This document shows, one piece after another, positions 38,791 to 48,526 of a stretch of 64,000 nucleotides of DNA. The DNA comes from Deinococcus grandis (GTDB taxonomy: Bacteria; Deinococcota; Deinococci; Deinococcales; Deinococcaceae): the NCBI RefSeq assembly GCF_001485435.1, contig NZ_BCMS01000001.1, positions 939,501 to 1,003,500 of the forward strand. Direction: 5' to 3'. Position 1 is the first letter of the stretch. Every line of letters begins with the position of its first letter. Under the pieces are notes generated by a model. That model saw only the letters and a program-made list of their open reading frames with translations, did no database searches and had not been told where the DNA came from. A program made the position numbers and the translations under genes.

Positions 38791-39642
38791 CTATGTGCTC
38801 ACGATCTCGCCCAGCACCGTGCGGATCACGTCACTGATCGTCACGACGCCCAGCAGGTCCCCGTCCTCCGTGATGACTGGCAGGCCGTGCACGTCCAGGT
38901 CCAGCATGCGGGTCAGCGCGTCGCGCATGGGAACGCTCTCGGTGACGTACCCGGTGGGGGGGCGCATCAGGTCGGCGGCCGTGAGGCCACTCAGGAAGAA
39001 CTGATCGGCCAGGACGGTGGGCCCGTGCGTGGCCCCGGCGCGGTCCACGGCGGCCGTGAGGTCCTTCTCGTGCAGCACGCCGCGCAGCTGGCTGCCCTGC
39101 ACGACGGGCAGGACGTGCAGGCGCGTGACCTTCAGCGTGGCGGCGGCCTCACTGGCGGGCGTGCCGGGCGTGACGGTCACGACGCCCCTGGTCATGTGCT
39201 GCTCGACCGCACCCCAGTGCAGCCGCGCGGCGCGGCCCTCGGCGCGCAGGACGTCCGTCAGGGTCAGCATGCCGCGCAGGTCGCCGTTCTCGTCCACGAC
39301 GGGCAGGCCGCCCACGCGCCGGTCCAGCATCAGGCGCAGCGCCGCCGTCAGGGCCGCGTCGGGCGTGACGGTCAGCACCGGGCGGCGCATGATGTCCCGC
39401 GCCCGCACGCGCCCCACGCGGTCCGTGAACGCCCACGGCGTCAGGCCCTCGCTCAGGGTGGGCAGCGCGCGGCGCACCTCGCCGTCCGTGACGATCCCGA
39501 CCACGCGGCCGTCCTGCACGACCGGCAGGCGCTTGACGCGCAGTTCCTGCATGGTGACCACGGCGTCCGTCAGGGTGCTGTGGGGCGAGAGCGTGACCGC
39601 GCGGGCGTGCATGGCGTCCTTCACGAGCAGGGGGGTAGTCAT
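38791..39642 (-). CDS. Protein of four CBS domains
   Basis: A 283-residue protein made only of two CBS pairs. Each module shows the V.D.M...V.TV.P..TL..A...M......LPVV...G...G..T..D pattern, beginning near residues 5, 82, 150 and 215. CBS pairs (Bateman modules) bind adenosine nucleotides such as AMP, ATP, SAM or c-di-AMP and regulate partner proteins. No effector domain is fused, so it should act in trans. GGAGG lies 8 nt before the ATG. Confidence 0.85.
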   Translation of the reverse strand: MTTPLLVKDAMHARAVTLSPHSTLTDAVVTMQELRVKRLPVVQDGRVVGIVTDGEVRRALPTLSEGLTPWAFTDRVGRVRARDIMRRPVLTVTPDAALTAALRLMLDRRVGGLPVVDENGDLRGMLTLTDVLRAEGRAARLHWGAVEQHMTRGVVTVTPGTPASEAAATLKVTRLHVLPVVQGSQLRGVLHEKDLTAAVDRAGATHGPTVLADQFFLSGLTAADLMRPPTGYVTESVPMRDALTRMLDLDVHGLPVITEDGDLLGVVTISDVIRTVLGEIVST

Positions 39643-39753
39643 GGTGAAACCTCCTGCCCACAGGGTCGGCGCCGCCCGTTACGGGGGCATTACGGGATAC
39701 GGGTTCAGCCCGCCGGGGCGCTTGGGCGCGTCCGGCGGGCTGAGGTCTGGGGC

Positions 39754-40740
<987 letters not shown>

Positions 40741-40744
40741 GGGT

Positions 40745-41464
40745 TCAGCTCCCGGCTGCCGTGGGGGTGGGCAGCGTCCAGTCGTACTGGGCGAAGGTGG
40801 TGTGGAAGGCGCGCGTCAGGGCGTCTTTGGCCTCTGTCATGCTGGCCGCTGTGTTCAGGCCGCGCAGGTCGTACTCGCGCTGCACGCTGGTCATGTGCGT
40901 CTGCGTCAGGCCGCACGGGACGATCAGGTCGAAGTGCTGCAGGTTCGCGTTCACGTTCAGGGCTAGGCCGTGCAGGGCGACGTTGCGCTGCACGGCGACG
41001 CCGAACGACGCGATCTTCTGATCGTACGTCAGGCCGTTCACGTCCCGCGCGGTGACGTACACACCCGCGTAGCCGGGGTTGGGGCGGGCGTCCTCCAGGC
41101 CCAGGTCGTGCAGGGCGCGGATCGTCGCCTGTTCGAGCAGGCGCAGGAAGTCCGCGACCCGGCGGCCGACGGGGAAGATGGCGTACGCGACGAGCTGGCC
41201 GGGGCCGTGGTACGTGACGTCCCCGCCGCGTTCGACCTCCAGCACCTCGATGCCCTGCGTGTGCAGGTAGTCGCGGGTGACGATGATGTTGGTGCCCTCG
41301 CGCGCCTTGCGGCCCAGCGTGAGGACGGGCGGGTGTTCCACGAGCAGGAGGGTGGGCGGGGCGTCCCCGGCGGCCACCTGCGCGTGCAGGGTTTTCTGGA
41401 GGTCCCAGGCGTCCCGGTACGGCGTCACGCCGAGATCCCGGACGGCGAAGGGGGAGGCGGTCAT
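40745..41464 (-). CDS. lipB: Octanoyltransferase
   Basis: A 239-residue enzyme that transfers octanoyl from acyl carrier protein to lipoyl domains, forming the substrate of LipA. It shows 'VEHPPVLTLGRKA', the signature 'RGGDVTYHGPGQLVAYAI' (residues ~79-96), catalytic Lys150 in 'DQKIASFGVAVQRNVALHGLALNV' and Cys184 in 'VPCGLTQTHMTSV'. TACAAT lies 6 nt before the ATG (leaderless), so this is the promoter of the lipB-lipA operon. Confidence 0.96.
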   Translation of the reverse strand: MTASPFAVRDLGVTPYRDAWDLQKTLHAQVAAGDAPPTLLLVEHPPVLTLGRKAREGTNIIVTRDYLHTQGIEVLEVERGGDVTYHGPGQLVAYAIFPVGRRVADFLRLLEQATIRALHDLGLEDARPNPGYAGVYVTARDVNGLTYDQKIASFGVAVQRNVALHGLALNVNANLQHFDLIVPCGLTQTHMTSVQREYDLRGLNTAASMTEAKDALTRAFHTTFAQYDWTLPTPTAAGS

Positions 41465-41655
41465 GCGGCGATTGTACGTCCGCGCCGGGGCCTTTTAACG
41501 TGCCCTGGGCGGGAGTCTGCGCCGTATTGACCACGCCGCGTGGTGAATGCCGCGCCCCGCGCTGGTCGAGCCCGTCCGTACGGCCCGGACGCCCTGGGTG
41601 GGGGGCTGCGCCATCTGGCTCAGGGCAGACGCCGCGCCGCGCCCTAGGGTGGGGC

Positions 41656-42183
41656 ATGGAACTGCTGCCCCCCGACGAACGGTTCAAGACGAGCTTCCTG
41701 GACGCCGTGCGCGAGGCGCAGGCCACCGGCAGCGGCCTGGGCGACACCCTCAGCTTCGACGTGACCGACATGGAACGCGACTTCCCGGCCTTCCTGACCC
41801 ACCTGCGCCGCTTCGAGCCCGGCCACACCCTCCCCGAGGGCTTCGTGCACTCCGAGTACCTGTGGCTCGTGGACGGGAGCACGTACCTGGGCCGCGCCAG
41901 CATCCGCCACACCCTGAACGCCCGCCTGCGCGAATTCGGCGGTCACATCGGCTACGAGGTCCGCCCCGGCGCCCGCCGCCAGGGACACGCCACCCGCATC
42001 CTCGCCGGATCGCTGCGCCGCGCCCGGCAGCTGGGCATCGAATCGGCCCTCGTGACCTGCGACGCGGACAACACCGGCTCGCGCCGCACCATCGAGAAGA
42101 ACGGCGGCGTTCTCGAAGGCCAGTTCGTGGTGCCGGACCACCCCAGACCCATCCTGCGGTTCTGGGTGCCCACGCCCACCTGA
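41656..42183 (+). CDS. GNAT-family N-acetyltransferase
   Basis: A 175-residue acetyltransferase. The acetyl-CoA site is 'IGYEVRPGARRQGHATRILAGSLRRARQLG' (R-x-x-G-x-A type loop), followed by 'ALVTCDADNTGSRRTIEKNGGVLEG', the N-x-x-S-x-x-x-I-x-x-N-G pattern of small-molecule or peptide acetylases. The target is unknown. TAGGGT lies 5 nt before the ATG. Confidence 0.85.
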   Translation: MELLPPDERFKTSFLDAVREAQATGSGLGDTLSFDVTDMERDFPAFLTHLRRFEPGHTLPEGFVHSEYLWLVDGSTYLGRASIRHTLNARLREFGGHIGYEVRPGARRQGHATRILAGSLRRARQLGIESALVTCDADNTGSRRTIEKNGGVLEGQFVVPDHPRPILRFWVPTPT

Positions 42184-42300
42184 CGGTGGTGTCCGGTTCC
42201 GCCCGCTGCCTTTCCCAGGTGCTCGCTCTCCACCCGCTGCTGTGAGGACCGACAGCAGACCGGGGAGAGCCAGGCGGCCCTCCCCGGGTCACGCCTCCCG

Positions 42301-43083
42301 TCAGCCGTTGCGGAGCTCCCCGGCCTTCTCCTCCATGAGGTGCGCGAGGTCCTCCAGCGCCTGCGCCTGCTGCGCGGGGGCCGCACCCGTCTCGGTGAGT
42401 TTCTCCGCGACCGCCTCGCCGATGCGGGTCAGGGCATCCACCTGCTGCGGCGCGGCCTCGTCCAGTTCCGCCAGTCGCCCGACGAGCTGCTCGCCCGCGT
42501 CGCCCAGCACCTGCGCCTCCTGCTCGGCACTCAGGCGGCCCAGGGTCGCCACGCGCCCCTGGTACTCGGCACTGACCCGCTCGAGCTGCGCCACCTGTTC
42601 CAGCGTGTCGGCCTGCACCTGCGCGGCCTGCATCAGGGTGCCCAGCGCCTGCACCTGCTCGCGCACGCGCGCGTGAATGCCTTCCAGCCGGCGGACATTC
42701 ACCTCACTGACCGGCGTGCGGGCCACCTCGTCCAGGGCCGTGCAGACCAGCTCGTCCAGCGCGCGGGCCGCCGTGATCTGCGCCTCGCCGCTCTCCAGGA
42801 TATGCCGCAGCGCCTCCTCCTGCGCCGAGCGGGCCTCGCCGCCCGCCCCGAACGGCAGGGCGCGCAGCTGCTCGGTCGTGACCTGCACCACCTCACGCAG
42901 CGCGTCGGTGGCGGCCAGCCCCTCGTGCCCGGCGCGGATGATCGACTCGAGCGCACTCGTCTGCGCCCACCCGGCCGCCCCGACGTGCTCACGCGCGCGG
43001 ACCTCCGCCACGCGGCGGCGCTGCTTCAGGGACGCTTCGCGCACCTGCGCGACCTGCTGGGAGGCATCTTCGACGGCAGTCAT
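42301..43083 (-). CDS. Long helical coiled-coil protein, unknown
   Basis: A 260-residue protein composed almost wholly of Ala, Glu, Gln, Leu, Arg and Val in continuous heptad-like helices, with no signal peptide or membrane helix. I recognise no family; it resembles cytoplasmic coiled-coil or methyl-accepting-like helical rods without the hairpin signature. It is divergent from rplS. The intergenic 43084-43271 carries the rplS promoter. Confidence 0.65.
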   Translation of the reverse strand: MTAVEDASQQVAQVREASLKQRRRVAEVRAREHVGAAGWAQTSALESIIRAGHEGLAATDALREVVQVTTEQLRALPFGAGGEARSAQEEALRHILESGEAQITAARALDELVCTALDEVARTPVSEVNVRRLEGIHARVREQVQALGTLMQAAQVQADTLEQVAQLERVSAEYQGRVATLGRLSAEQEAQVLGDAGEQLVGRLAELDEAAPQQVDALTRIGEAVAEKLTETGAAPAQQAQALEDLAHLMEEKAGELRNG

Positions 43084-43135
43084 GACCCCCAGACTGCCGC
43101 GCCCGCCCGGGTCGTGAACGTGACCGGCGCCGCAC

Positions 43136-43164
43136 TTGCCCCCGGCGGGGGCGGCCCGTATACT
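43136..43164 (+). promoter_or_regulatory. Promoter of rplS
   Basis: TTGCCC (43136-43141), a 17-bp spacer and TATACT (43159-43164). The transcript would have a ~100-nt leader rich in stem-forming segments (GGTCGTCTG/CAGGCGACC and CCCGCAGACAGCGGG) before AAGGAG and ATG 43272. A ribosomal-protein leader control is possible. Confidence 0.8.
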
Positions 43165-43271
43165 TCTACAGTTCGGTCGTCTGCCCAGGCGACCAGTTCA
43201 TCAGGAGCACGAACGTCTCTGCCCGCAGACAGCGGGACGGTGGGACGGTCCGCTGCCCGAAGGAGCAAACC

Positions 43272-43697
<426 letters not shown>

Positions 43698-43829
43698 TAC
43701 GGACTCCGGTTGAAAGGTTTGCAAAATCTTTCAACCCGAGCGGAGCGAGCAGGAGAGAAACGGGTTCCGGGCGTGGAGTTGGCAGATCGGTGATCTTCCG
43801 ATCTGTTAACGGAACAAACGGAATCCGTA
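43698..43829 (-). repeat. Family 1 dispersed repeat (copy G), TAA duplication at the rplS stop
   Basis: A 132-bp reverse short form from TACGGACTCCGG to GGAATCCGTA, flanked by TAA at 43695-43697 (rplS stop) and 43830-43832. Confidence 0.93.
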
Positions 43830-43929
43830 TAACCCCCCGCCCGAGCGCGCCGCCCCCAGTCCCGGGGCGGCGCGCTTCTTGCACTCAGATGAGCCCCCGC
43901 ACCCCCTGCCGGGCCGCTACCGTGCGGGT

Positions 43930-44769
43930 ATGCCCCCGACCGACGTCACGCCCGGCGCGCTGCTCGCCCTGGACCTGGACGGCACCCTCATCGGCCCGCG
44001 GGGTGAGGTGCCCCCCGACCTGGGCGGCGAACTGCGCGCCTGGGCCCGCGCGGGCGCGCATCTGGCCCTGCTGACCGCGCGGGGCCGCGTGCCCCCAGAG
44101 GTGCGCGACTGGCCGCTGCACACCGTCACCCGCTGCTACGGCGCCTGGGCGGAGCAGGCCGGGCAGCCGCTGTGGTCGTGGCCCCTGCCGGACGCGACGG
44201 TCCGCGCTGCCACCGAGGCCATTCCACTGGCCGACCGGCAGGTGGGGAAGCCCCTGCTCGTCACGGCCGACCCGAACGGGATCGTGCGCGGTCCCCACCC
44301 GGCATTCGAGTCGTCCTGGCCGCAGGCGCGCGGGGTGCTGAAGATCGTGCGGGGCGACACGCCCGCCCGGCTGGACGCCCTGGCGCAGGAGTGGTCGGCG
44401 CTGGACGGTACCGAACTGGGCGACACCGAGCTGGGCGGCACCGAACTGATCCGCGAACGGGACACCAGGCTGGTGCTGATCCGCCGGGGGGCGGGCAAGG
44501 GCGCGGCGCTGCGTGAGCTGACCGCGCGGCTCGGCGTGCCCCGGTCACGCGTGGTGGCCGCCGGGGACGGCCCGGCGGACGCCGCGATGCTCCCCCACGC
44601 GGGCACGTTCATCCGCGTGGCCACGCACCCGGCCCTGAGCGGCGCCAGCGTCGGCGTGGCGGGCCCGCACGACCTGCCCGGCGTCCTGGCCCGCCTGCGC
44701 GCGGCCCTGTGGGCCCACGACCGGCACGGGGACCCGCGCCCCACCGGGCACGACCTGCGCCTCCCCTGA
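43930..44769 (+). CDS. HAD-superfamily phosphatase (Cof/IIB-like)
   Basis: A 279-residue HAD hydrolase. Motif I is 'LLALDLDGTLIGPRG' near residue 15, motif II is 'LALLTARGRVPPEV', and the C-terminal motif is 'VVAAGDGPADAAMLPHAGTFIRVA', the GDGxxDxxMLxxA type of IIB phosphatases. A central cap domain lies between. The motif 'LGDTELGGTEL' repeats a short unit. The substrate is probably a sugar phosphate or similar. TACCGT lies 6 nt before ATG 43930 (leaderless). Its TGA stop is a repeat insertion site. Confidence 0.85.
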   Translation: MPPTDVTPGALLALDLDGTLIGPRGEVPPDLGGELRAWARAGAHLALLTARGRVPPEVRDWPLHTVTRCYGAWAEQAGQPLWSWPLPDATVRAATEAIPLADRQVGKPLLVTADPNGIVRGPHPAFESSWPQARGVLKIVRGDTPARLDALAQEWSALDGTELGDTELGGTELIRERDTRLVLIRRGAGKGAALRELTARLGVPRSRVVAAGDGPADAAMLPHAGTFIRVATHPALSGASVGVAGPHDLPGVLARLRAALWAHDRHGDPRPTGHDLRLP

Positions 44770-44880
44770 ACCGGGATTCAAGTGATGCCACATCATCGGG
44801 AGTCGCCCGGTGGCCCCCCACACGGGGAGAGGGATCAACGGAACGTGTTCAGGCCGGCTGCAAGTCGAGTTCGTTCCGTA
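44770..44880 (-). repeat. Family 2 repeat, TGA duplication at a stop codon
   Basis: A 111-bp element beginning ACCGGGATTCAAG and ending GTTCCGTA, sharing ATGCCACATCATCGGGAGTCGC-type text with the copies at 24054 and 46336. It is flanked by TGA at 44767-44769 (stop of the HAD gene) and 44881-44883. Confidence 0.78.
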
Positions 44881-45090
44881 TGACCCGCACCCCCCCGATC
44901 CGGCCCGGTCTGCCGGGGGGGAACGGGGGTGGATCTTCACGCTCCGGGGGGCGGCGCCGCACCTGCGCCCCGCCACGCGCACGCACTTCCTACAGTGACC
45001 ACACGGGGCGTTCCGGTCCCTGCCCGTCCCACCTGCCCGCTGCCCTGGGCCGGACCTCCCCCTCAGCCCGCCCCACTGGAGGACCCTCCC

Positions 45091-46335
45091 TTGCCTCACG
45101 TCACGCCCGCGTCACCCCGCCCCGGGCCCGCGCGCCTGCTCGCGGCCGCCGCGCCGCTGCGCCGCACGGGCTTCCTGCCCCCCCGCGCGCCGGTCCTGAC
45201 CCTTCCCGGTCCGTTCCAGGCCGTGCCTGACCTGATTCCCGCCCTGGCCGGCGCCTACGGGGCGGGCGGCGTGCGTCCCCTGATCCGCGAGGCCTCGGCC
45301 GCCTGGCCCGCGGACCTGACCCGGCAGGCCGACGCCCTGACCCCGGACGAACAGGACGCGCTGCTGTCGGCCGCCGCGATCCTGATGCACCTGTACCGCT
45401 GGGACGCCGTGCCCGTCCACCCGGACCGGTTCCACGAGGTGCCGGCCTTTCCCCGCGCGCTGGACGGCCTGTTCCGGCACCTGAGTGCCGCGCGGGGCCT
45501 GCCGCCCTGCGGGGGGCTGTACACCCTGAAATACCTCAACTGGCGCAGCCCGGACGCAGCGCCCGGCGCGGCGTACGACGCGGCGACCCTGCACGCCGGG
45601 AACGTCCGGATCGCCCACGCCTGGCAGTCGGGCGAGGCGGGCGAGCAGCTGGACCTGTGGATCCAGACCTTCGTGCTGGCCGAGGCGCGCGGTCAGGCGG
45701 TCCTGGTGGCCGGTCTGGACGCCGTGCAGGCCGCGCACGAGCACGACCGGGACGCACTGGCGGGTGCGCTGGCGGCCCTGCACCACGCGATCCGCGCCGT
45801 GGCGCGCGAGATCAACGTCTTCACGCGCTTCCACGTGATCCGCACCGACCTGTGGCGCGTGCTGACCCAGCCCACCTTCGGGTGGGGCCTGACCGAACGC
45901 GGCACCCTGCTCGAGGGCGCCAGCGGCCTGCAACTGGGCGCCACGCAGTTCGCGGACCTGACGCTGGGCGTGCCGTTCAGCGGCCCGCTGGGCGCGGCGC
46001 TCCTCGCGTCCCGCGCGTACCTGCCGCCCGAACAGCGCGCCCTGCTGAGCGCCTGGGACGCCCACCACGGCGACGTGCGCGCCGCCGTGCAGGCCTGGGG
46101 GGACAGCCGCGCGCGCGACCTGTATGGCGCCTGCGTGCAGGACATGGAACGCTGGTGCGTCAGCCACCGCGAGCGAGGCGCGGCGTACCTGCGCGGCGAC
46201 GGCCGTTCACACGTGATGGCCTCCACCGGCACGCAGTTCGAGGCGGGCGTGCCGCACGATCAGGCCTTCCGGGACCTGATGACCACCCGCGTGGACGACA
46301 CCCGCTCCCGGCGCCTCGCCCCGGACGGCGACTGA
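45091..46335 (+). CDS. Uncharacterised helical protein, perhaps IDO/PrnB-like
   Basis: A 414-residue, mostly helical cytoplasmic protein. Notable segments are 'DEQDALLSAAAILMHLYRWDAVPVHPDRF', 'PPCGGLYTLKYLNWRS', 'VAREINVFTRFHVIRTDLWRVLTQPTFGWGL' and 'GASGLQLGATQFADLTLGVPFSGPLG'. The layout recalls indoleamine-dioxygenase/PrnB-like haem enzymes (helical N-domain, conserved His in the second half), but I cannot confirm a haem ligand. The start is taken as TTG 45091 because GGAGG lies 8 nt upstream. No gene is seen in 44881-45090. The TGA stop is a repeat insertion site. Confidence 0.6.
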   Translation: MPHVTPASPRPGPARLLAAAAPLRRTGFLPPRAPVLTLPGPFQAVPDLIPALAGAYGAGGVRPLIREASAAWPADLTRQADALTPDEQDALLSAAAILMHLYRWDAVPVHPDRFHEVPAFPRALDGLFRHLSAARGLPPCGGLYTLKYLNWRSPDAAPGAAYDAATLHAGNVRIAHAWQSGEAGEQLDLWIQTFVLAEARGQAVLVAGLDAVQAAHEHDRDALAGALAALHHAIRAVAREINVFTRFHVIRTDLWRVLTQPTFGWGLTERGTLLEGASGLQLGATQFADLTLGVPFSGPLGAALLASRAYLPPEQRALLSAWDAHHGDVRAAVQAWGDSRARDLYGACVQDMERWCVSHRERGAAYLRGDGRSHVMASTGTQFEAGVPHDQAFRDLMTTRVDDTRSRRLAPDGD

Positions 46336-46482
46336 TACGGGATTAAATTGACTTGCTTGCACCGTAATCGTGTTCCATTTTCCCCTCTCCGCTGGTGGGA
46401 GAGGGAGGGAGGCGCGAAGCGACGGAAGGGTGAGGGGGCCACCGGGCGACTCCGAATGATGTGGAATCTCTTGAATCCCGTA
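46336..46482 (+). repeat. Family 2 repeat, TGA duplication at a stop codon
   Basis: A 147-bp element from TACGGGATTAAA to TTGAATCCCGTA, flanked by TGA at 46333-46335 (stop of the preceding gene) and 46483-46485. The central CCCCTCTCC...GGAGAGGG stem-loop differs from family 1. Confidence 0.88.
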
Positions 46483-46568
46483 TGACCCGGACGACGTGGG
46501 CCGGGTCAGGTCACGACGCAGAGGTCGGCCTGCGGGTGTCCCCCACGGGCCGACCCCTTCCGGCAGCG

Positions 46569-47132
46569 TCAGTTGCTGTTGCCGCTGCCGTCCGGTGAGG
46601 GCGCGATCAGGGGGGAAGAGGTGGCGTCCGGGGCGGGGGCCTCGCCCTGGCCCAGCAGGGCGCGCAGTTCCTCGATCACGGCGCGTTCCTTGTCGTTCAC
46701 CTGCTCGCCGCCGATCCCCAGGAAGCCGCCTTCCTTCGCGGCGCCCGCGGTGCGTTCGGCCACGTTGATCAGCATGGCGCGGTACGCGGCGGCGTCCTCG
46801 GGGCTGGCCTTCGCGGAGACCAGCCACGCGGCCTGACGCACGCCCTGGAGGCTCTGCTCGCGGGCCTCTTCCATGTTCCGGGCGCGTTCCTGGTGCGGCA
46901 TGGCCTGCGGGTCGGGGGCGGTGCCCAGCAGGTCGGCCGCCATGGCCTCCAGCAGCGGCGTGCGGCTCTGCGCGCTGACGCTCTCGCGTACCGCCTGCCC
47001 GATGGCCTGCGCCTCGGCGACCAGTCCGGTCAGGCCGCTGGGACTGGCGGCGACGACCGCCGCGCCCGCCCGGCCGGGGCCGGTCATGACCTTGAACCAC
47101 TCGTCTGCCGTGAAGTTGTCCTTGATACCCAT
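46569..47132 (-). CDS. Conserved-type cytoplasmic protein, unknown
   Basis: A 187-residue helical protein starting MGIKDNFTADEWFKVMTGPG, with a small-residue hydrophobic stretch 'RAGAAVVAASPSGLTGLVAEAQAIG' and 'GGFLGIGGEQVNDKERAVIEELRALLG' near the C-terminus, ending in a Pro/Ser tail. There is no signal peptide. The repeated Gly/Ala features suggest a family found in related genomes, but I cannot name it. TACCCT lies 6 nt before the ATG (leaderless). Confidence 0.65.
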   Translation of the reverse strand: MGIKDNFTADEWFKVMTGPGRAGAAVVAASPSGLTGLVAEAQAIGQAVRESVSAQSRTPLLEAMAADLLGTAPDPQAMPHQERARNMEEAREQSLQGVRQAAWLVSAKASPEDAAAYRAMLINVAERTAGAAKEGGFLGIGGEQVNDKERAVIEELRALLGQGEAPAPDATSSPLIAPSPDGSGNSN

Positions 47133-47174
47133 GCCTTCAGGGTACGGGCCGGGCGGCGGGGCCGTGTTCGGCGT

Positions 47175-47402
47175 TCATTCACGCTTGGGCAGGCCGCTCA
47201 GGTCGAAGCGGACCTGCTCGGTGTCCTCCCGGACGCTCACCGGGTCGGCCTCCAGTCCGTGCGAGCCGAACATGCCCCCGGCGGCGCCGCTGGCCCCCAG
47301 CGGATCATGGGTGCGCTCGTCCCGGGGCACGAGGGGTTTCATGCGCAGGGCCAGCACGATCAGGGCGGTGGGCAGCACGATAAAGAGCAGGAACGCGATC
47401 AT
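47175..47402 (-). CDS. Small single-helix membrane protein
   Basis: A 75-residue protein with one transmembrane helix (residues ~2-20, IAFLLFIVLPTALIVLALRM) and a polar cytoplasmic tail. GGAGG lies 8 nt before the ATG at 47402. The function is unknown. Confidence 0.65.
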   Translation of the reverse strand: MIAFLLFIVLPTALIVLALRMKPLVPRDERTHDPLGASGAAGGMFGSHGLEADPVSVREDTEQVRFDLSGLPKRE

Positions 47403-47459
47403 GGGTGGGCCTCCGGCGCGCGTCGGGGTGGGGAGGGGCGCCCGAGCATCCTGGCACGT

Positions 47460-48032
47460 TCAGGCGTCGCTGGGGGGCAGCGTCCAGCCGATCCGGTCCG
47501 CCCACTCCTGCGCCCCGGCGACGATCAGGTCCATCACGGGGTCCTTCACGGCGTAGTAGGCGTCCACGTCGCGTGGGTGAAGGCGTGCCAGCTGGGTCTT
47601 CACCTCGCCGTACGCGGCGGCGGCCGCCGGGGCGGCGCGCAGGAAGTCGCGCATCAGCAGCGGGTAGCGGTGGTTGAAGCGGCCCACCTCTCGCACGTGC
47701 ACGTGCACCTGTCCGGCGCGGCTGGCGTACGCCTTGCGCAGCTCGGCGGGGTCCAGGGTCAGCCCGGGCGGGAGGTGATCCGTGGTGACGGCGGGGCGCG
47801 GTTCGTAGCCCAGGGCCGCCAGGATGGCCAGCACGGCGGGCGCCGCGTTCAGGTCACCCAGGCCGATCTGGAGGTCGGTCACGTCCTTGGCGCGCAGGCC
47901 GGGGACGGCGGTCGAGCCGATGTGGTGCAGCGCCGCGCCGGGCGGCAGGTGGGGGCGGAGGGCGGCCGCCAGGGCATGGAAACGTGCCGCCCAGTCTGGA
48001 CCGGGCGGCACGATGGTGATGACTGTGGACAT
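47460..48032 (-). CDS. GrpB family (UPF0157) nucleotidyltransferase-like protein
   Basis: A 190-residue protein of the GrpB/UPF0157 group: 'WAARFHALAAALRPHLPPGAALHHIGSTAVPGLRAKDVTDLQIGL' (HIGSTxVPGLxAKxxxD, a nucleotidyltransferase-like active-site strand) and 'GQVHVHVREVGRFNHRYPLLMRDFLRA'. The biochemical role of the family is unsettled. TACCTT lies 7 nt before the ATG (leaderless). Confidence 0.88.
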   Translation of the reverse strand: MSTVITIVPPGPDWAARFHALAAALRPHLPPGAALHHIGSTAVPGLRAKDVTDLQIGLGDLNAAPAVLAILAALGYEPRPAVTTDHLPPGLTLDPAELRKAYASRAGQVHVHVREVGRFNHRYPLLMRDFLRAAPAAAAAYGEVKTQLARLHPRDVDAYYAVKDPVMDLIVAGAQEWADRIGWTLPPSDA

Positions 48033-48067
48033 GTTTCAGAAGGTACCGGCCCGGGGTAGGGCCGGGG

Positions 48068-48439
48068 TCAGCAGGGCGAGGTCGGGGCGGTGGGGAGGTC
48101 CGGTGTGGTGGGGGCGGGGGCGGCCAGGTGGGACTTGGCCCAGCCGTCGATGGCGTCGATGACGCTCTGGAGTTCCAGGCCAGCCGGGGTGAGGCTGTAG
48201 ACGCTGCGGGCGAGTTTGCCGTGGCTGTCCTCGGTGCGTTTGGTGATCAGCGTCAGGGTCTCGAGGTGCTCCAGCCGCTGCGTGAGGGTGGCGCTGTTGC
48301 AGCCGCCGACGGCGCGGGCGAGTTCGTTAAACCCTTTCTCACCGTTCAGCAGGGCGCGGACGATGTGCAGCACCCATTTCTCCTGCAACACCCCGATGGC
48401 CCGGTAGACCGGGCAGAAACCAGTGTGTTCAGTGCTCAT
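48068..48439 (-). CDS. HxlR-family winged-helix regulator
   Basis: A 123-residue DNA-binding protein. It has the HxlR pattern: the conserved Cys near the N-terminus ('GFCPVYRAIGVLQEKWVLHIVRALLNGEKGFNELARAVGGCNSATLTQRLEHLETLTLITKR') and the wing 'RSVYSLTPAGLELQSVIDAIDGWAKSH'. Cys9 is where redox- or aldehyde-sensing relatives (YodB, HypR) react. It is divergent from a nitroreductase gene, its likely target. TAGACT lies 6 nt before the ATG (leaderless). Confidence 0.9.
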   Translation of the reverse strand: MSTEHTGFCPVYRAIGVLQEKWVLHIVRALLNGEKGFNELARAVGGCNSATLTQRLEHLETLTLITKRTEDSHGKLARSVYSLTPAGLELQSVIDAIDGWAKSHLAAPAPTTPDLPTAPTSPC

Positions 48440-48491
48440 GCCCAGAGTCTACACGGCATGACTGACCAGATCATGACGAAAGACACACCGC

Positions 48492-48520
48492 TTGACTTTT
48501 CAAAGTACTGGGGATAACCT
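48492..48520 (+). promoter_or_regulatory. Promoter and candidate operator of the nitroreductase gene
   Basis: TTGACT (48492-48497), a 17-bp spacer and TAACCT (48515-48520), 6 nt before the ATG. Inside the spacer, ACTTT/AAAGT (48495-48506) forms a small palindrome and AGTACT follows. This is a suitable operator for the divergently encoded HxlR protein. Confidence 0.7.
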
Positions 48521-48526
48521 CTTGCC

